Source of the DNA: Comamonadaceae bacterium
Lineage (GTDB): Bacteria > Pseudomonadota > Gammaproteobacteria > Burkholderiales > Burkholderiaceae_C
DNA length: 33,668 bases
Direction of reading: 5' to 3'
Assembly: GCA_947448325.1 (NCBI GenBank)
Contig: CANFMK010000008.1
Location: 1 to 33,668, forward strand
This document shows, piece after piece, positions 24,174 through 32,697 of the stretch. Positions within the stretch are counted from its first letter, which is position 1, and the number at the start of each line of letters is the position of its first letter. The translations under genes were made by a program, and so were the position numbers. The notes below the pieces were generated by a model. The model searched no databases and was not told the DNA's origin. It saw only the letters and a program-made list of their open reading frames with translations.

Positions 24174-26232
24174 AACGCTGACGCTGCACTCGGCTTTGTG
24201 CCGCCGTGAGGCCAGCGCGTTTCAAAAAGCCATTCAAAGCGGGCAGGACGTGGTGGTGGCGTGCACCCAAGAGCAGCGCCTGTTTTCTGAACTGGCCGAG
24301 CAAACCCCGGGGGCGGTCTCGGTTATCCAATTTGTCAACATCCGTGAAACCGGCGGCTGGAGCCAGGACGCGAAACACGCCAGCCCCAAAATCGCCGCGC
24401 TCTTGGCCGCCGCGCACCTGCCCGAGCCCGAGCCGGTGCCGGTGGTGACCTACAAAAGCCAAGGCAAGTTGCTGATCCTGGGCCCGATGGACGAAGCCGA
24501 ACGCGCTGCGGGTTTGTTGTCGGATGTGCTCGAGGTATCGATCTTTGCGCAAGGCCCCGGCAAAGCGGGCGGCGCCCAAACCCGGCGCTACCCGGTGCTG
24601 GCCGGTCGCATCACCGGCTTGACCGGTTGGCTCGGCGCCTTTGACGTGAGTTGGGAAGACAACAACCCGATCCACCTGGACTTGTGCACCCGCTGCAACG
24701 CCTGCGTGGAGGCTTGCCCGGACAACGCCATTGGCTTGGACTATCAAATTGACCTGTCGCTGTGCCAGTCGCACCGCGCTTGCGTCAAAGTATGTCAGTC
24801 GGCTGGGGCCATCGACTTTGGCCGCGTCGCCGTGGCCCACACCGAGCGCTTTGACCTGGTGTTGGACTTGCGCCCCGCTTCGGCTTCGCCCACCTTCAAC
24901 CAACACGCCACGCCGCAAGGCTATGCGCGCTGGGATGGGCAGGACCTGAAAACCCTGCTCGATTTGCGCGAGATGGTGGGTGAATTTGAGAAGCCCAAAT
25001 TCTTTGCCTACAAACAAAAACTGTGCGCCCACAGTCGCAACGAAACCGTGGGTTGCCAGGCTTGCATCGACATTTGCTCGGCTGAGGCCATTCGCAGCGA
25101 CAAGTCGCGCCAGCAAATCCAAGTCAACCCGAACCTGTGTGTGGGCTGTGGCGCCTGCACCACCGTCTGTCCTAGCGGCGCCTTGACCTATGGCTACCCC
25201 AAGGCGAGTGAACAAGGACAAAAAATCAAAACCCTGCTCAGCACCTACGCGGGGGCAGGGGGGCAGGAGGCGGTGCTGCTCTTGCACAGTCAGGGCGCTG
25301 GTCAAGCTTTGATTGGCGAGTTGGGACGGGCCGCCCAACTGCGCGTGGCTCAAGGCGTGCCGGCCCGGGTGATTCCGATGGGGCTGTGGCACACCGCCAG
25401 TTTGGGCCTGGAGGTGTGGCTCAGCGCCGTGGCCCAAGGTGCCAGCCAGGTGGTGGTGTTGACCACCGCCGAAGAAGCACCGCAGTACGCTGAAGGCCTG
25501 CAAGCCCAAATGGATGTGGCACAAAGGATTTTGAACGGTCTGGGCTACACCGGCACGCATTTCAAACTCATCCATGAAACCACGCCCTTGGGGCTGGATG
25601 CCGCCTTGCAAGCCTTGGCCCACACCCGCCAGGCCGTGCCTCAAGAGCCAGCGCGTTTTGCCGTCGCACCTGAAAAGCGGGCGACCCTGGAGTTGGCGCT
25701 GGACCACCTGATGGCATGGGCACCTTCGCCGACCTCAGCGCCGAGCCAGTCAGCCCCCGCCATTACGCTGCCTGCAGCAGGCTCCCCGCTGGGCTCGGTT
25801 CTGGTCAACAAAGACCGCTGCACCCTGTGCCTGAGCTGTGTCAGCGCCTGCCCGGCCAGCGCGCTGCAAGACAACCCGCAACTGCCGCAACTGCGCTTCA
25901 TCGAGAAAAATTGTGTGCAGTGTGGTTTGTGCGTCAGCACCTGTCCCGAAAAAGCCATCACCCTGGAGCCGCGCTTGCTGCTGACGCCCGAGCGCAAGCA
26001 GGCGGTGGTGCTCAATGAATCCCAGCCTTACGCCTGCGTGCGCTGCAGCAAGCCCTTTGGCACACTCAAAGCGATCGAAGCCATGCTCGGTAAATTGGCG
26101 GGCCACAGCATGTTCCAGGGCGAGGCCTTGGAGCGCTTGAAAATGTGCAGCGATTGCCGCGTGATCGACATCTACTCCAACCCCCAAGAAACCCGCATTG
26201 AAGATGTGCCCAGCGGCACAAAGCGACTTTGA
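24100..26232 (+). CDS. Multi-cluster 4Fe-4S ferredoxin-like protein of the FDH locus
   Basis: A 710-aa cytoplasmic electron-transfer or scaffold protein. Cysteine motifs in order: CTRCNACVEACPDNAI (about 196-211); an atypical C-x5-C-x3-C set, CQSHRACVKVC (222-232); CQACIDIC (319-326); CVGCGACTTVCPSGAL (347-362); then, after a cysteine-free domain (about 370-560), CTLCLSCVSACPASAL and CVQCGLCVSTCPEKAI. Near the C-terminus, CVRC and CSDC could bind zinc or a further cluster. The N-terminal MTTLICDCNQT also has two cysteines. Families like this accompany FDH genes together with DUF3305/3306. Role could be electron transfer, or cluster delivery to FDH. Its start overlaps DUF3306 by 74 bp, but MTTLICDCN is typical, so the start is kept. 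Confidence 0.87.
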   Translation: MTTLICDCNQTQPLQTPSLSRALGETLTLHSALCRREASAFQKAIQSGQDVVVACTQEQRLFSELAEQTPGAVSVIQFVNIRETGGWSQDAKHASPKIAALLAAAHLPEPEPVPVVTYKSQGKLLILGPMDEAERAAGLLSDVLEVSIFAQGPGKAGGAQTRRYPVLAGRITGLTGWLGAFDVSWEDNNPIHLDLCTRCNACVEACPDNAIGLDYQIDLSLCQSHRACVKVCQSAGAIDFGRVAVAHTERFDLVLDLRPASASPTFNQHATPQGYARWDGQDLKTLLDLREMVGEFEKPKFFAYKQKLCAHSRNETVGCQACIDICSAEAIRSDKSRQQIQVNPNLCVGCGACTTVCPSGALTYGYPKASEQGQKIKTLLSTYAGAGGQEAVLLLHSQGAGQALIGELGRAAQLRVAQGVPARVIPMGLWHTASLGLEVWLSAVAQGASQVVVLTTAEEAPQYAEGLQAQMDVAQRILNGLGYTGTHFKLIHETTPLGLDAALQALAHTRQAVPQEPARFAVAPEKRATLELALDHLMAWAPSPTSAPSQSAPAITLPAAGSPLGSVLVNKDRCTLCLSCVSACPASALQDNPQLPQLRFIEKNCVQCGLCVSTCPEKAITLEPRLLLTPERKQAVVLNESQPYACVRCSKPFGTLKAIEAMLGKLAGHSMFQGEALERLKMCSDCRVIDIYSNPQETRIEDVPSGTKRL

Positions 26233-26283
26233 TGCCCGACGGCTCCCGTGACCGCTCCTTCGCTTGAAACCCAAGACCCACAC

Positions 26284-26910
26284 ATGACCTCTGCTTTGAA
26301 CCTGGACCCTGGCAGCGCTGCGCTGGACGAAGAGACGGCGCGCGCCGAAATTTACGGCTTGCTCTCGACCTTGTTTTACCAAGCCCCCGAGCCCGCCTTG
26401 TTGGCGCAGTTGCGCGTGGCTGTGACCGAAGCGCCCGCGCCAGGGGCTTACTTGGAAGCGTCTTGGCGCGAAGTGGTGGCCCGGACGCGCGACATGAGCG
26501 ATCAGGCGATTGCCGACGAGTTCACGGCCCTGTTTGGGGGTGTGGGCAAACCCGAGATTTACCTGTTTGGCTCGCATTATTTGAGCGGTTTTTTGAACGA
26601 AAAACCCCTGGTGCGCTTGCGCGACGACTTGGCCTCGCTGGGTTTGGGGCGCGACGAGGCCATGCGCGAAACCGAAGACCATATGGCTTATTTGTGTGAG
26701 GTGATGCGCTACTTGATTGCCGGGGATGACGTGGCCGTGGCCAATCTGACCCAGCAAAGTGCCTTTTTTGCAGCCCATTTGCAGCCATGGGTGTCGGCTT
26801 TGTGTGATGCCTTGGCCAACCACCCCCGCGCCGTTTTCTATCGCAGCCTGGCCGAGTTCACGGCCGCCTATGTGGGGGTGGAAGCTCAAGGATTCGATTT
26901 GTTGTCCTGA
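26284..26910 (+). CDS. TorD/DmsD-family molybdoenzyme chaperone
   Basis: Cytoplasmic redox-enzyme maturation protein that binds the Tat leader or core of a molybdoenzyme until cofactor is inserted. All-helical, 208 aa from ATG 26284 (track: GTG 26248, 220 aa; neither start has a strong ribosome site). Family features: AEIYGLLSTLFYQAPEPALL near the start, DEFTALFGGVGKPEIYLFGSHYL in the middle, and EDHMAYLCEVMRYLI, the E-x2-H region of the fold. It sits 51 bp after the ferredoxin gene and about 100 bp before the Tat-exported formate dehydrogenase, its most likely client. Confidence 0.9.
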   Translation: MTSALNLDPGSAALDEETARAEIYGLLSTLFYQAPEPALLAQLRVAVTEAPAPGAYLEASWREVVARTRDMSDQAIADEFTALFGGVGKPEIYLFGSHYLSGFLNEKPLVRLRDDLASLGLGRDEAMRETEDHMAYLCEVMRYLIAGDDVAVANLTQQSAFFAAHLQPWVSALCDALANHPRAVFYRSLAEFTAAYVGVEAQGFDLLS

Positions 26911-27013
26911 ATAAATTTCATGCTCAGTAAGGGTTATTACTCGGGTATCGCTTGATGGTTTTGTTACATTCACTCATCTTTGGAACTAGATCCTTAGTTA
27001 AAGGCGTAACCCC

Positions 27014-27217
27014 ATGACAGAAGCTGTATCCAAGTTGTCTCGCAGAACCTTGTTTGCCGGTGTGGGAACGGCGGGGGCCGTGGCCGCCGTGGTCAGTGCC
27101 TTGCCGCAGGTGCGTCAAGCGCTCCCCGACATCGTGGCCAAGCCCAAGCCTGAAAGAGGTGGCGGCTACAGCGAGAGCGAGCACGTCAAGCGCTATTACA
27201 AGACCGCTCAGGTCTGA
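27014..27217 (+). CDS. Small Tat-signal protein of the formate dehydrogenase region (TIGR02811-like)
   Basis: A 67-aa protein that is mostly a twin-arginine leader: KLSRRTLFAGVGTAGAVAAVVSALP, with Arg-Arg near residues 10-11 and a hydrophobic stretch to about 30. A short tail (PKPERGGGYSESEHVKRYYKTAQV) follows. It matches the small 'formate dehydrogenase region TAT target' family, always beside FDH genes; function unknown. It could be an accessory subunit or a membrane anchor retained by its uncleaved leader. ATG 27014 follows AAAGGCG. It begins the second FDH group and lies 33 bp before the catalytic subunit. Confidence 0.88.
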   Translation: MTEAVSKLSRRTLFAGVGTAGAVAAVVSALPQVRQALPDIVAKPKPERGGGYSESEHVKRYYKTAQV

Positions 27218-27250
27218 TTCCCCCCTCGCCCAATTCACCTGGAGAGCACG

Positions 27251-30211
27251 ATGCTGCTGACCAAAAAGCCCCATGGCGCGCAGACCGCGCCTTCTTCTTC
27301 TTTTGTCCACAGCTTGCGGCGCGGTTTGTCGCAAGCCCTGCCCACCATGGACCGACGCAGTTTTCTGCGCCGCTCAGGTCTGGGCGTGGGCGTGGGACTG
27401 GCCGCTACGCAGTTGACCCTGGTCAAAAAAGCCCAAGCCAAAGATGCGGCAGCCGGACTGGGCGCTGGCAAAGTCGAAGTCAAGCGCACCGTGTGCACCC
27501 ACTGCTCGGTGGGTTGTGCGGTGGACGCCGTGGTGGAAAACGGCGTGTGGGTGCGCCAAGAGCCGGTGTTTGATTCGCCCATCAACCTGGGCGCGCATTG
27601 CGCCAAAGGCGCTGCGCTGCGCGAGCACGGTCATGGCGAATATCGTTTGCGCTACCCGATGAAGTTGGTCAACGGCAAATACGAAAAAATCAGCTGGGAC
27701 ACGGCGCTGAACGAGATCAGCGCCAAGATGCTCGAACTGCGCAAAGCCAGTGGCCCCGACAGCGTGTACTTTGTGGGCTCCTCCAAACACAACAACGAAC
27801 AAGCCTATTTGCTGCGCAAATTTGTCAGCTTCTGGGGCAGTAACAACTGCGACCACCAAGCCCGTATTTGCCACTCCACCACCGTGGCCGGTGTGGCCAA
27901 CACCTGGGGTTATGGCGCCATGACCAATTCGTACAACGACATGCAAAACAGCAAGGTCGCTTTGTACATTGGCTCCAATGCGGCCGAGGCCCATCCTGTG
28001 TCGATGCTGCACATGCTGCATGCCAAAGAAAACGGCTGCAAGATGATCGTGGTGGACCCGCGCTTCACCCGCACCGCGGCCAAAGCCGATGAGTATGTGC
28101 GCATCCGTTCGGGCACCGATATCCCGTTCCTCTTTGGTGTGCTGTACCACATCTTCAAGAACGGTTGGGAAGATAAAAAGTACATCAACGACCGGGTCTA
28201 CGGCATGGACGCGGTCAAAGCCGACGTCATGGACAAATGGACGCCGGACAAGGTGGAAGAAGCTTGCGGCGTGAAAGAAGAGCAGGTCTTCAAAATCGCC
28301 AAGATGCTGCACGAGAACAATCCCGGCACCATCGTGTGGTGCATGGGACAGACCCAGCACACCATCGGCAACGCCATCGTGCGCGCTTCGTGCATCTTGC
28401 AGTTGGCCCTGGGCAATGTGGGCAAGTCCGGCGGCGGCACGAATATTTTCCGGGGCCACGACAACGTGCAAGGCGCGACCGACGTGGGCCCCAATCCGGA
28501 TTCGCTGCCAGGCTATTACGGTTTGGCCGAAGGTTCTTGGAAGCACTTTGCCAAGGCCTGGGGCGTGGACTTTGAATGGATCAAAGGGCGCTTTGCCAGT
28601 CCCGCCATGATGAGCAAGAACGGCATCACCGTTTCGCGCTGGATCGACGGCGTGTTGGAAAAGAATGAGCTGATCGACCAAGACAGCAATTTGCGCGGCG
28701 TTTTCTACTGGGGCCATGCACCCAACTCGCAGACCCGAGGTCTGGAGATGAAGCGCGCCATGGACAAGCTCGATTTGCTGGTGGTGGTCGACCCTTACCC
28801 ATCCGCCACGGCGGCCATGGCGGCCATGCCCGGCAAGGCCGAAGACCTGAACCCGAACCGCGCCGTGTACCTGCTGCCTGCGGCGACGCAGTTTGAAACC
28901 AGCGGCTCTTGCACAGCGTCCAACCGCTCATTGCAGTGGCGTGAAAAAGTGATTGAGCCTTTGTGGGACAGCCGCAGCGACCACATGATCATGTACCAAT
29001 TTGCGCAAAAGCTGGGCTTTGGCGCGGAGCTGGTCAAGAACTACAAGATGCAAAAAGTCAAAGGCCTGGACGAGCCGGTGCCCGAAGACATCTTGCGTGA
29101 AATCAACAAATGCGTCTGGACCATTGGATACACCGGTCAAACCCCGGAGCGCTTGAAGGCGCACATGAAGAACATGCATTTGTTCGACGTGAAGACCCTC
29201 AAGTCCAAAGGCGGCAAAGACCCCGAAACAGGCTACGACACCACGGGTGATTACTTCGGTCTGCCTTGGCCTTGCTGGGGCACTGCCGAACTCAAACACC
29301 CGGGTTCGCCCAATTTGTATGACACCTCCAAACACGTCATGGAAGGCGGCGGAAACTTCCGCGCTAACTTTGGCGTGGAGCGTGAAGGCAAGAGTTTGTT
29401 GGCCGAAGACGGCTCCCACTCCAAGGGCGCCGACATCACCACGGGTTACCCGGAGCTCGATCACATCTTGCTCAAGAAGCTGGGCTGGTGGGATGAGTTG
29501 ACTGATGTCGAGAAAGCCGCGGCCGAAGGCAAAAACTGGAAGACCGATAACTCGGGCGGCATGATGCGCGTGTTCATGCAAAACCACGGCTGCCATCCGT
29601 TTGGCAACGCCAAAGCGCGTGCGGTGGTGTGGAACTTCCCTGATCCGATTCCGCAGCACCGTGAGCCCCTGTATGGCACCCGAGCCGACATGGCGGCCAA
29701 GTACCCGACGCACGACGACAAAAAAGCCTTCTGGCGTTTGCCGACCTTGTACAAAACCGTGCAAGACAAGAACATCGCCGACAAGGTGTACGAGAAGTTC
29801 CCGCTGATCATGACCTCGGGCCGTTTGGTCGAGTACGAAGGCGGCGGCGAAGAAACCCGTTCCAACCCTTGGTTGGCCGAGCTGCAGCAAGAGATGTTTG
29901 TCGAGATCAACCCGCAAACAGCGGCGAAACGTGGCATTCGCAATGGTGAGCGCGCATGGGTCAAGTCACCCACGGGCGCGCGCATCAATGTGCAGGCTTT
30001 GGTGACCGAGCGGGTGGGGCCAGACACGGTGTTCTTGCCGTTCCACTTTTCGGGCCGTTGGCAAGGTGCCGACATGCTGGCGCATTACCCCGCCGGTGCT
30101 GCGCCGATCGTGCGCGGCGAGGCGGTGAACACCGCCACCACCTACGGGTATGACAGCGTCACCATGATGCAAGAAACCAAGACCACCGTTTGCGAAATTG
30201 AGCGGGCGTAA
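27251..30211 (+). CDS. Tat-exported formate dehydrogenase catalytic subunit (FDH3 type)
   Basis: Periplasmic molybdenum/tungsten formate dehydrogenase that feeds electrons to the membrane quinone pool. The 986-aa protein has an unusually long n-region (about 32 residues) before the Tat motif DRRSFLRRSGLGVGVGLAA, then [4Fe-4S] ligands CTHCSVGC and GAHCAKGA, and the metal-ligand Cys in QARICHSTTVAG, so it is not a selenoprotein. MGD-binding GQTQHTIGNA, FRGHDNVQGATDVG and the C-terminal TSGRLVEYEGGGEETRSNPW are typical. ATG 27251 follows GGAGAG. It lacks the N-terminal [2Fe-2S] domain of the cytoplasmic enzyme upstream. Partners are the next Fe-S and cytochrome b genes. Confidence 0.95.
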   Translation: MLLTKKPHGAQTAPSSSFVHSLRRGLSQALPTMDRRSFLRRSGLGVGVGLAATQLTLVKKAQAKDAAAGLGAGKVEVKRTVCTHCSVGCAVDAVVENGVWVRQEPVFDSPINLGAHCAKGAALREHGHGEYRLRYPMKLVNGKYEKISWDTALNEISAKMLELRKASGPDSVYFVGSSKHNNEQAYLLRKFVSFWGSNNCDHQARICHSTTVAGVANTWGYGAMTNSYNDMQNSKVALYIGSNAAEAHPVSMLHMLHAKENGCKMIVVDPRFTRTAAKADEYVRIRSGTDIPFLFGVLYHIFKNGWEDKKYINDRVYGMDAVKADVMDKWTPDKVEEACGVKEEQVFKIAKMLHENNPGTIVWCMGQTQHTIGNAIVRASCILQLALGNVGKSGGGTNIFRGHDNVQGATDVGPNPDSLPGYYGLAEGSWKHFAKAWGVDFEWIKGRFASPAMMSKNGITVSRWIDGVLEKNELIDQDSNLRGVFYWGHAPNSQTRGLEMKRAMDKLDLLVVVDPYPSATAAMAAMPGKAEDLNPNRAVYLLPAATQFETSGSCTASNRSLQWREKVIEPLWDSRSDHMIMYQFAQKLGFGAELVKNYKMQKVKGLDEPVPEDILREINKCVWTIGYTGQTPERLKAHMKNMHLFDVKTLKSKGGKDPETGYDTTGDYFGLPWPCWGTAELKHPGSPNLYDTSKHVMEGGGNFRANFGVEREGKSLLAEDGSHSKGADITTGYPELDHILLKKLGWWDELTDVEKAAAEGKNWKTDNSGGMMRVFMQNHGCHPFGNAKARAVVWNFPDPIPQHREPLYGTRADMAAKYPTHDDKKAFWRLPTLYKTVQDKNIADKVYEKFPLIMTSGRLVEYEGGGEETRSNPWLAELQQEMFVEINPQTAAKRGIRNGERAWVKSPTGARINVQALVTERVGPDTVFLPFHFSGRWQGADMLAHYPAGAAPIVRGEAVNTATTYGYDSVTMMQETKTTVCEIERA

Positions 30212-30228
30212 AGCGCAAGGAGAACACG

Positions 30229-30837
30229 ATGGCAAGAATGAAATTCATCTGTGATGCAGAGCGCTGCATCGAATGCAACGGTTGCGTGACAGCCTGTAAA
30301 AACGAGCACGAAGTGCCCTGGGGCGTGAACCGCCGCCGTGTGGTGACTTTGAACGACGGTGTGCCTGGTGAAAAATCCATCTCAGTCGCCTGCATGCACT
30401 GCTCGGATGCGCCTTGCATGGCGGTGTGCCCTGTCAATTGCTTCTACCGCACCGACGAAGGTGTGGTGCTGCACGACAAAGACGTGTGCATCGGCTGCGG
30501 CTACTGCTCCTATGCCTGCCCCTTTGGCGCGCCACAGTTTCCTTCACAGGGCACCTTCGGTGTGCGCGGCAAGATGGACAAGTGCACCTTCTGCGCAGGT
30601 GGCCCCGAGGCCAATGGCAGTCAGGCGGAATTTGAAAAATACGGACGCAACCGCTTGGCTGAAGGCAAATTGCCGGCTTGCGCCGAAATGTGCTCGACCA
30701 AAGCCTTGCTCGCCGGTGACGGTGATGTGGTGGCCGACATCCTGCGCAACCGCGTGGTGCAACGCGGCAAAGGCGCAGAAGTCTGGGGCTGGGGCACGGC
30801 CTACGGCACCAAGCCCAGCGAAGGAGCAAAATCATGA
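30229..30837 (+). CDS. Formate dehydrogenase iron-sulfur (beta) subunit, FDH3 type
   Basis: Conducts electrons from the catalytic subunit to the cytochrome b subunit. The 202-aa protein has four [4Fe-4S] cysteine groups: CIECNGCVTACKNEHEVPWG, CMHCSDAPCMAVCPVNCFY, CIGCGYCSYACPFGAPQF, and CTFC paired with CAEMC. No signal of its own, so it is probably exported with the Tat-bearing alpha subunit (hitch-hiker transport). No C-terminal membrane helix is seen. A strong AAGGAG ribosome site precedes ATG 30229. Its stop overlaps the small lipoprotein start (ATGA). Confidence 0.94.
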   Translation: MARMKFICDAERCIECNGCVTACKNEHEVPWGVNRRRVVTLNDGVPGEKSISVACMHCSDAPCMAVCPVNCFYRTDEGVVLHDKDVCIGCGYCSYACPFGAPQFPSQGTFGVRGKMDKCTFCAGGPEANGSQAEFEKYGRNRLAEGKLPACAEMCSTKALLAGDGDVVADILRNRVVQRGKGAEVWGWGTAYGTKPSEGAKS

Positions 30838-31076
30838 AGCCGTTACGCAGCATGTGCTTGCTGATCGCCGCCGTGTCGATCGCCGCTTTGACCGCTTGCG
30901 GTGAACATTCGCAAGCCCTGTCGGGTCTGCCCAAGTCGGATCAAGCCCCTTCTAAGGGCACCGGTGTCAGTGCTTTCACAGCTCCTGGATGGCAGGTTGG
31001 AGATGCGACGAGCTGGAACTCGCAGCTCAAGGCCCGTGCGCAGTACGGCATGAATGACCACACCCGTTCACCCTGA
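30834..31076 (+). CDS. Small lipoprotein of the periplasmic formate dehydrogenase operon
   Basis: An 80-aa protein with a signal peptide and lipobox LTAC, Cys near residue 22, so it is expected to be lipid-anchored on the periplasmic side. The mature part is about 58 residues and ends with TAPGWQVGDATSWNSQLKAR followed by AQYGMNDHT. It contains no other cysteine and no domain that I can name. ATG 30834 overlaps the stop of the Fe-S subunit and has an AAGGAG site, which strongly supports it as a real gene. A position between the Fe-S and cytochrome b genes suggests an assembly factor or small accessory subunit. Confidence 0.82.
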   Translation: MKPLRSMCLLIAAVSIAALTACGEHSQALSGLPKSDQAPSKGTGVSAFTAPGWQVGDATSWNSQLKARAQYGMNDHTRSP

Positions 31077-31091
31077 ACCGGGAGGTTTGTG

Positions 31092-32294
31092 ATGATCCAT
31101 TCCCTGATGCAACGTGTCTTCACCACAGTGCTGGCGCTGGGCCTGTTCGGTGCGGCGAGTCACGTCGCTGCGCAAAATGCGACGCCAGCCGCTGCAGCGC
31201 CTGTTGCGGCCCCTGAATCTGTGGGCGGTGTGAAAAGTGCGAACATTTTCTCTGTTGCGCCCGACGCCAATACCGATCCGAAATACGCCGACCAAACCAA
31301 CGGCGAGCGCAGCAAAGTGCAGCCCGGCAACAACGCGCCAATGTGGCGTCAAGTGGGTGCGGGCGTGACCGGTTACAGCAGCCTGCCGCTCAGCCAAGCG
31401 CCTGAAGCGGGCAACCTTATTCAACCCTTTGTGCAGTACCCCGGTTCCCGTTTGACCAACGCGGGCGAGGCCTGGCGTCAAGTGCGTAACCAATGGATCA
31501 TTCCTTATGGCGGCGCTTTGCTGCTGATCGTGGTGGGCGCGATCGCCTTGTTTTACTGGCGCAAGGGCACGATGGCCTTGCATGGTCAGGAAACCGGACG
31601 CCAAATCGAACGCTTCACCCCGTTTGAGCGCTCTGCACATTGGTCTAATGCGATCGCTTTTTGCGCCTTGGCGATCTCGGGCGTGGTCATGGCCTTTGGC
31701 AAGTTCTTTCTCCTGCCCATCATCGGTACCAGCTTGTTCGGTTGGCTGACATTCGTCCTGAAAAACGTGCACAACTTTGCTGGCCCCTTGTTTGCGGTGT
31801 CGCTGGTGATTGTGCTGATCACCTTTGTGCGCGACAACCTGCCTTCGGCCGATGACATTCAATGGCTGCTGCACGGCGGCGGTTTGTTCTCCGGCAAAGA
31901 AGTGCCCTCGCACCGTTTCAATGCGGGTGAAAAAGTGGTGTTCTGGGGCGGTGTTTTTTTCCTCGGTGGCATCGTGGTCGCTTCAGGTTTTGTGTTGGAC
32001 AAATTGATCCCAGGCTTGATATACGAACGCAGCACCATGCAAATGGCCCATATGATTCACGGCGTGGCCACCGTTTTGATGATGGCAATGTTCATCGGTC
32101 ATATCTACATGGGCACCATAGGCATGCAAGGCGCCTACAAAGCCATGCGCGAAGGCTATGTGGATGAAACCTGGGCCAAGGAGCACCATCAGCTCTGGTA
32201 CGACGACATTCAAGCCGGCAAAATTCCTGCACAACGCACTGCGCCAGCCTCGGCGGGCGTTTCTTCCGCCTCTGCCGCTTCTGTGCAAGCTTGA
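31092..32294 (+). CDS. Formate dehydrogenase cytochrome b556 (gamma) subunit
   Basis: Di-haem membrane subunit that passes electrons to quinone. The 400-aa protein starts with a signal peptide (ending near SHVAAQ) and a periplasmic region of about 110 residues. Membrane segments follow at roughly 137-157 (IIPYGGALLLIVVGAIALFY), 178-200, 220-240, 274-297 and 315-340. Candidate haem histidines are in ERSAHWSNAIAF, KNVHNFAG, MAHMIHG and FIGHIYMG. Much longer than the E. coli FdnI protein because of the N-terminal extension, a known variant in FDH3-type operons. The track start is GTG 31089; ATG 31092 with GGGAGG six bases ahead is better. Last structural subunit of the enzyme. Confidence 0.92.
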   Translation: MIHSLMQRVFTTVLALGLFGAASHVAAQNATPAAAAPVAAPESVGGVKSANIFSVAPDANTDPKYADQTNGERSKVQPGNNAPMWRQVGAGVTGYSSLPLSQAPEAGNLIQPFVQYPGSRLTNAGEAWRQVRNQWIIPYGGALLLIVVGAIALFYWRKGTMALHGQETGRQIERFTPFERSAHWSNAIAFCALAISGVVMAFGKFFLLPIIGTSLFGWLTFVLKNVHNFAGPLFAVSLVIVLITFVRDNLPSADDIQWLLHGGGLFSGKEVPSHRFNAGEKVVFWGGVFFLGGIVVASGFVLDKLIPGLIYERSTMQMAHMIHGVATVLMMAMFIGHIYMGTIGMQGAYKAMREGYVDETWAKEHHQLWYDDIQAGKIPAQRTAPASAGVSSASAASVQA

Positions 32295-32311
32295 TCACAA
32301 AGGAAGCATTC

Positions 32312-32686
32312 ATGAAATTCCACATCCTCACAGCCGGCCTGATGTCATTCCTGTTGCTCAGCGCACCGGCCTGGGCCAAACTGCCCGCGCCCAGCGACGA
32401 AGCCAAAGCCAAAGCCGCTGAAGCCGCGGCCAAAACCGCGCACGGCAACAAAGTGGCAGATTTCCAGCTGTGCAAATCACGCGAAAAAGTGGCCGCGCAC
32501 TATTACAAAACAGCCAAGGCTGCAGGCAAATCCACCACAGCGCCGGTCAGCACACCGGCCTGCGCCGACCCTGGCGCCTTTGTGTATGTGCCCGCGCCGC
32601 CCGTGACCGCTGCCGCGCCCGCTGCCCCAGCGGCCACACCTGCAGCGGCGCCTGCTGCGGCGCCCGCGCCTGCGAAAAAGTCCTGA
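32312..32686 (+). CDS. Small secreted protein with Ala/Pro-rich tail in the FDH operon
   Basis: A 124-aa protein with a clear signal peptide (cleavage after AWA, near residue 22). The mature part has a charged Ala/Lys helix (DEAKAKAAEAAAKTAHGNK), a central segment with two cysteines (FQLCKSREKVAAHYYKTAK and PACADPGAFVYVP), and a low-complexity tail of Ala-Pro repeats. Function not recognised; the two cysteines could form a disulfide in the periplasm. ATG 32312 with AAAGGAAG just upstream is chosen over the track start at 32291. It follows the cytochrome b gene by 17 bp and precedes fdhD, so it belongs to the FDH operon. Confidence 0.82.
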   Translation: MKFHILTAGLMSFLLLSAPAWAKLPAPSDEAKAKAAEAAAKTAHGNKVADFQLCKSREKVAAHYYKTAKAAGKSTTAPVSTPACADPGAFVYVPAPPVTAAAPAAPAATPAAAPAAAPAPAKKS

Positions 32687-32697
32687 ACGTCTGCCAT

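Noticed and set aside
23908-25707. 599-aa minus-strand ORF over the ferredoxin gene
   Set aside because: Shadow ORF; the plus strand has ordered cysteine motifs.
26911-27013. Promoter for the periplasmic FDH group
   Set aside because: The 103-bp gap is AT-richer and contains TTGATG at 26952, but no -10 with correct spacing is convincing and no FNR palindrome is present; a promoter is likely but not placed.
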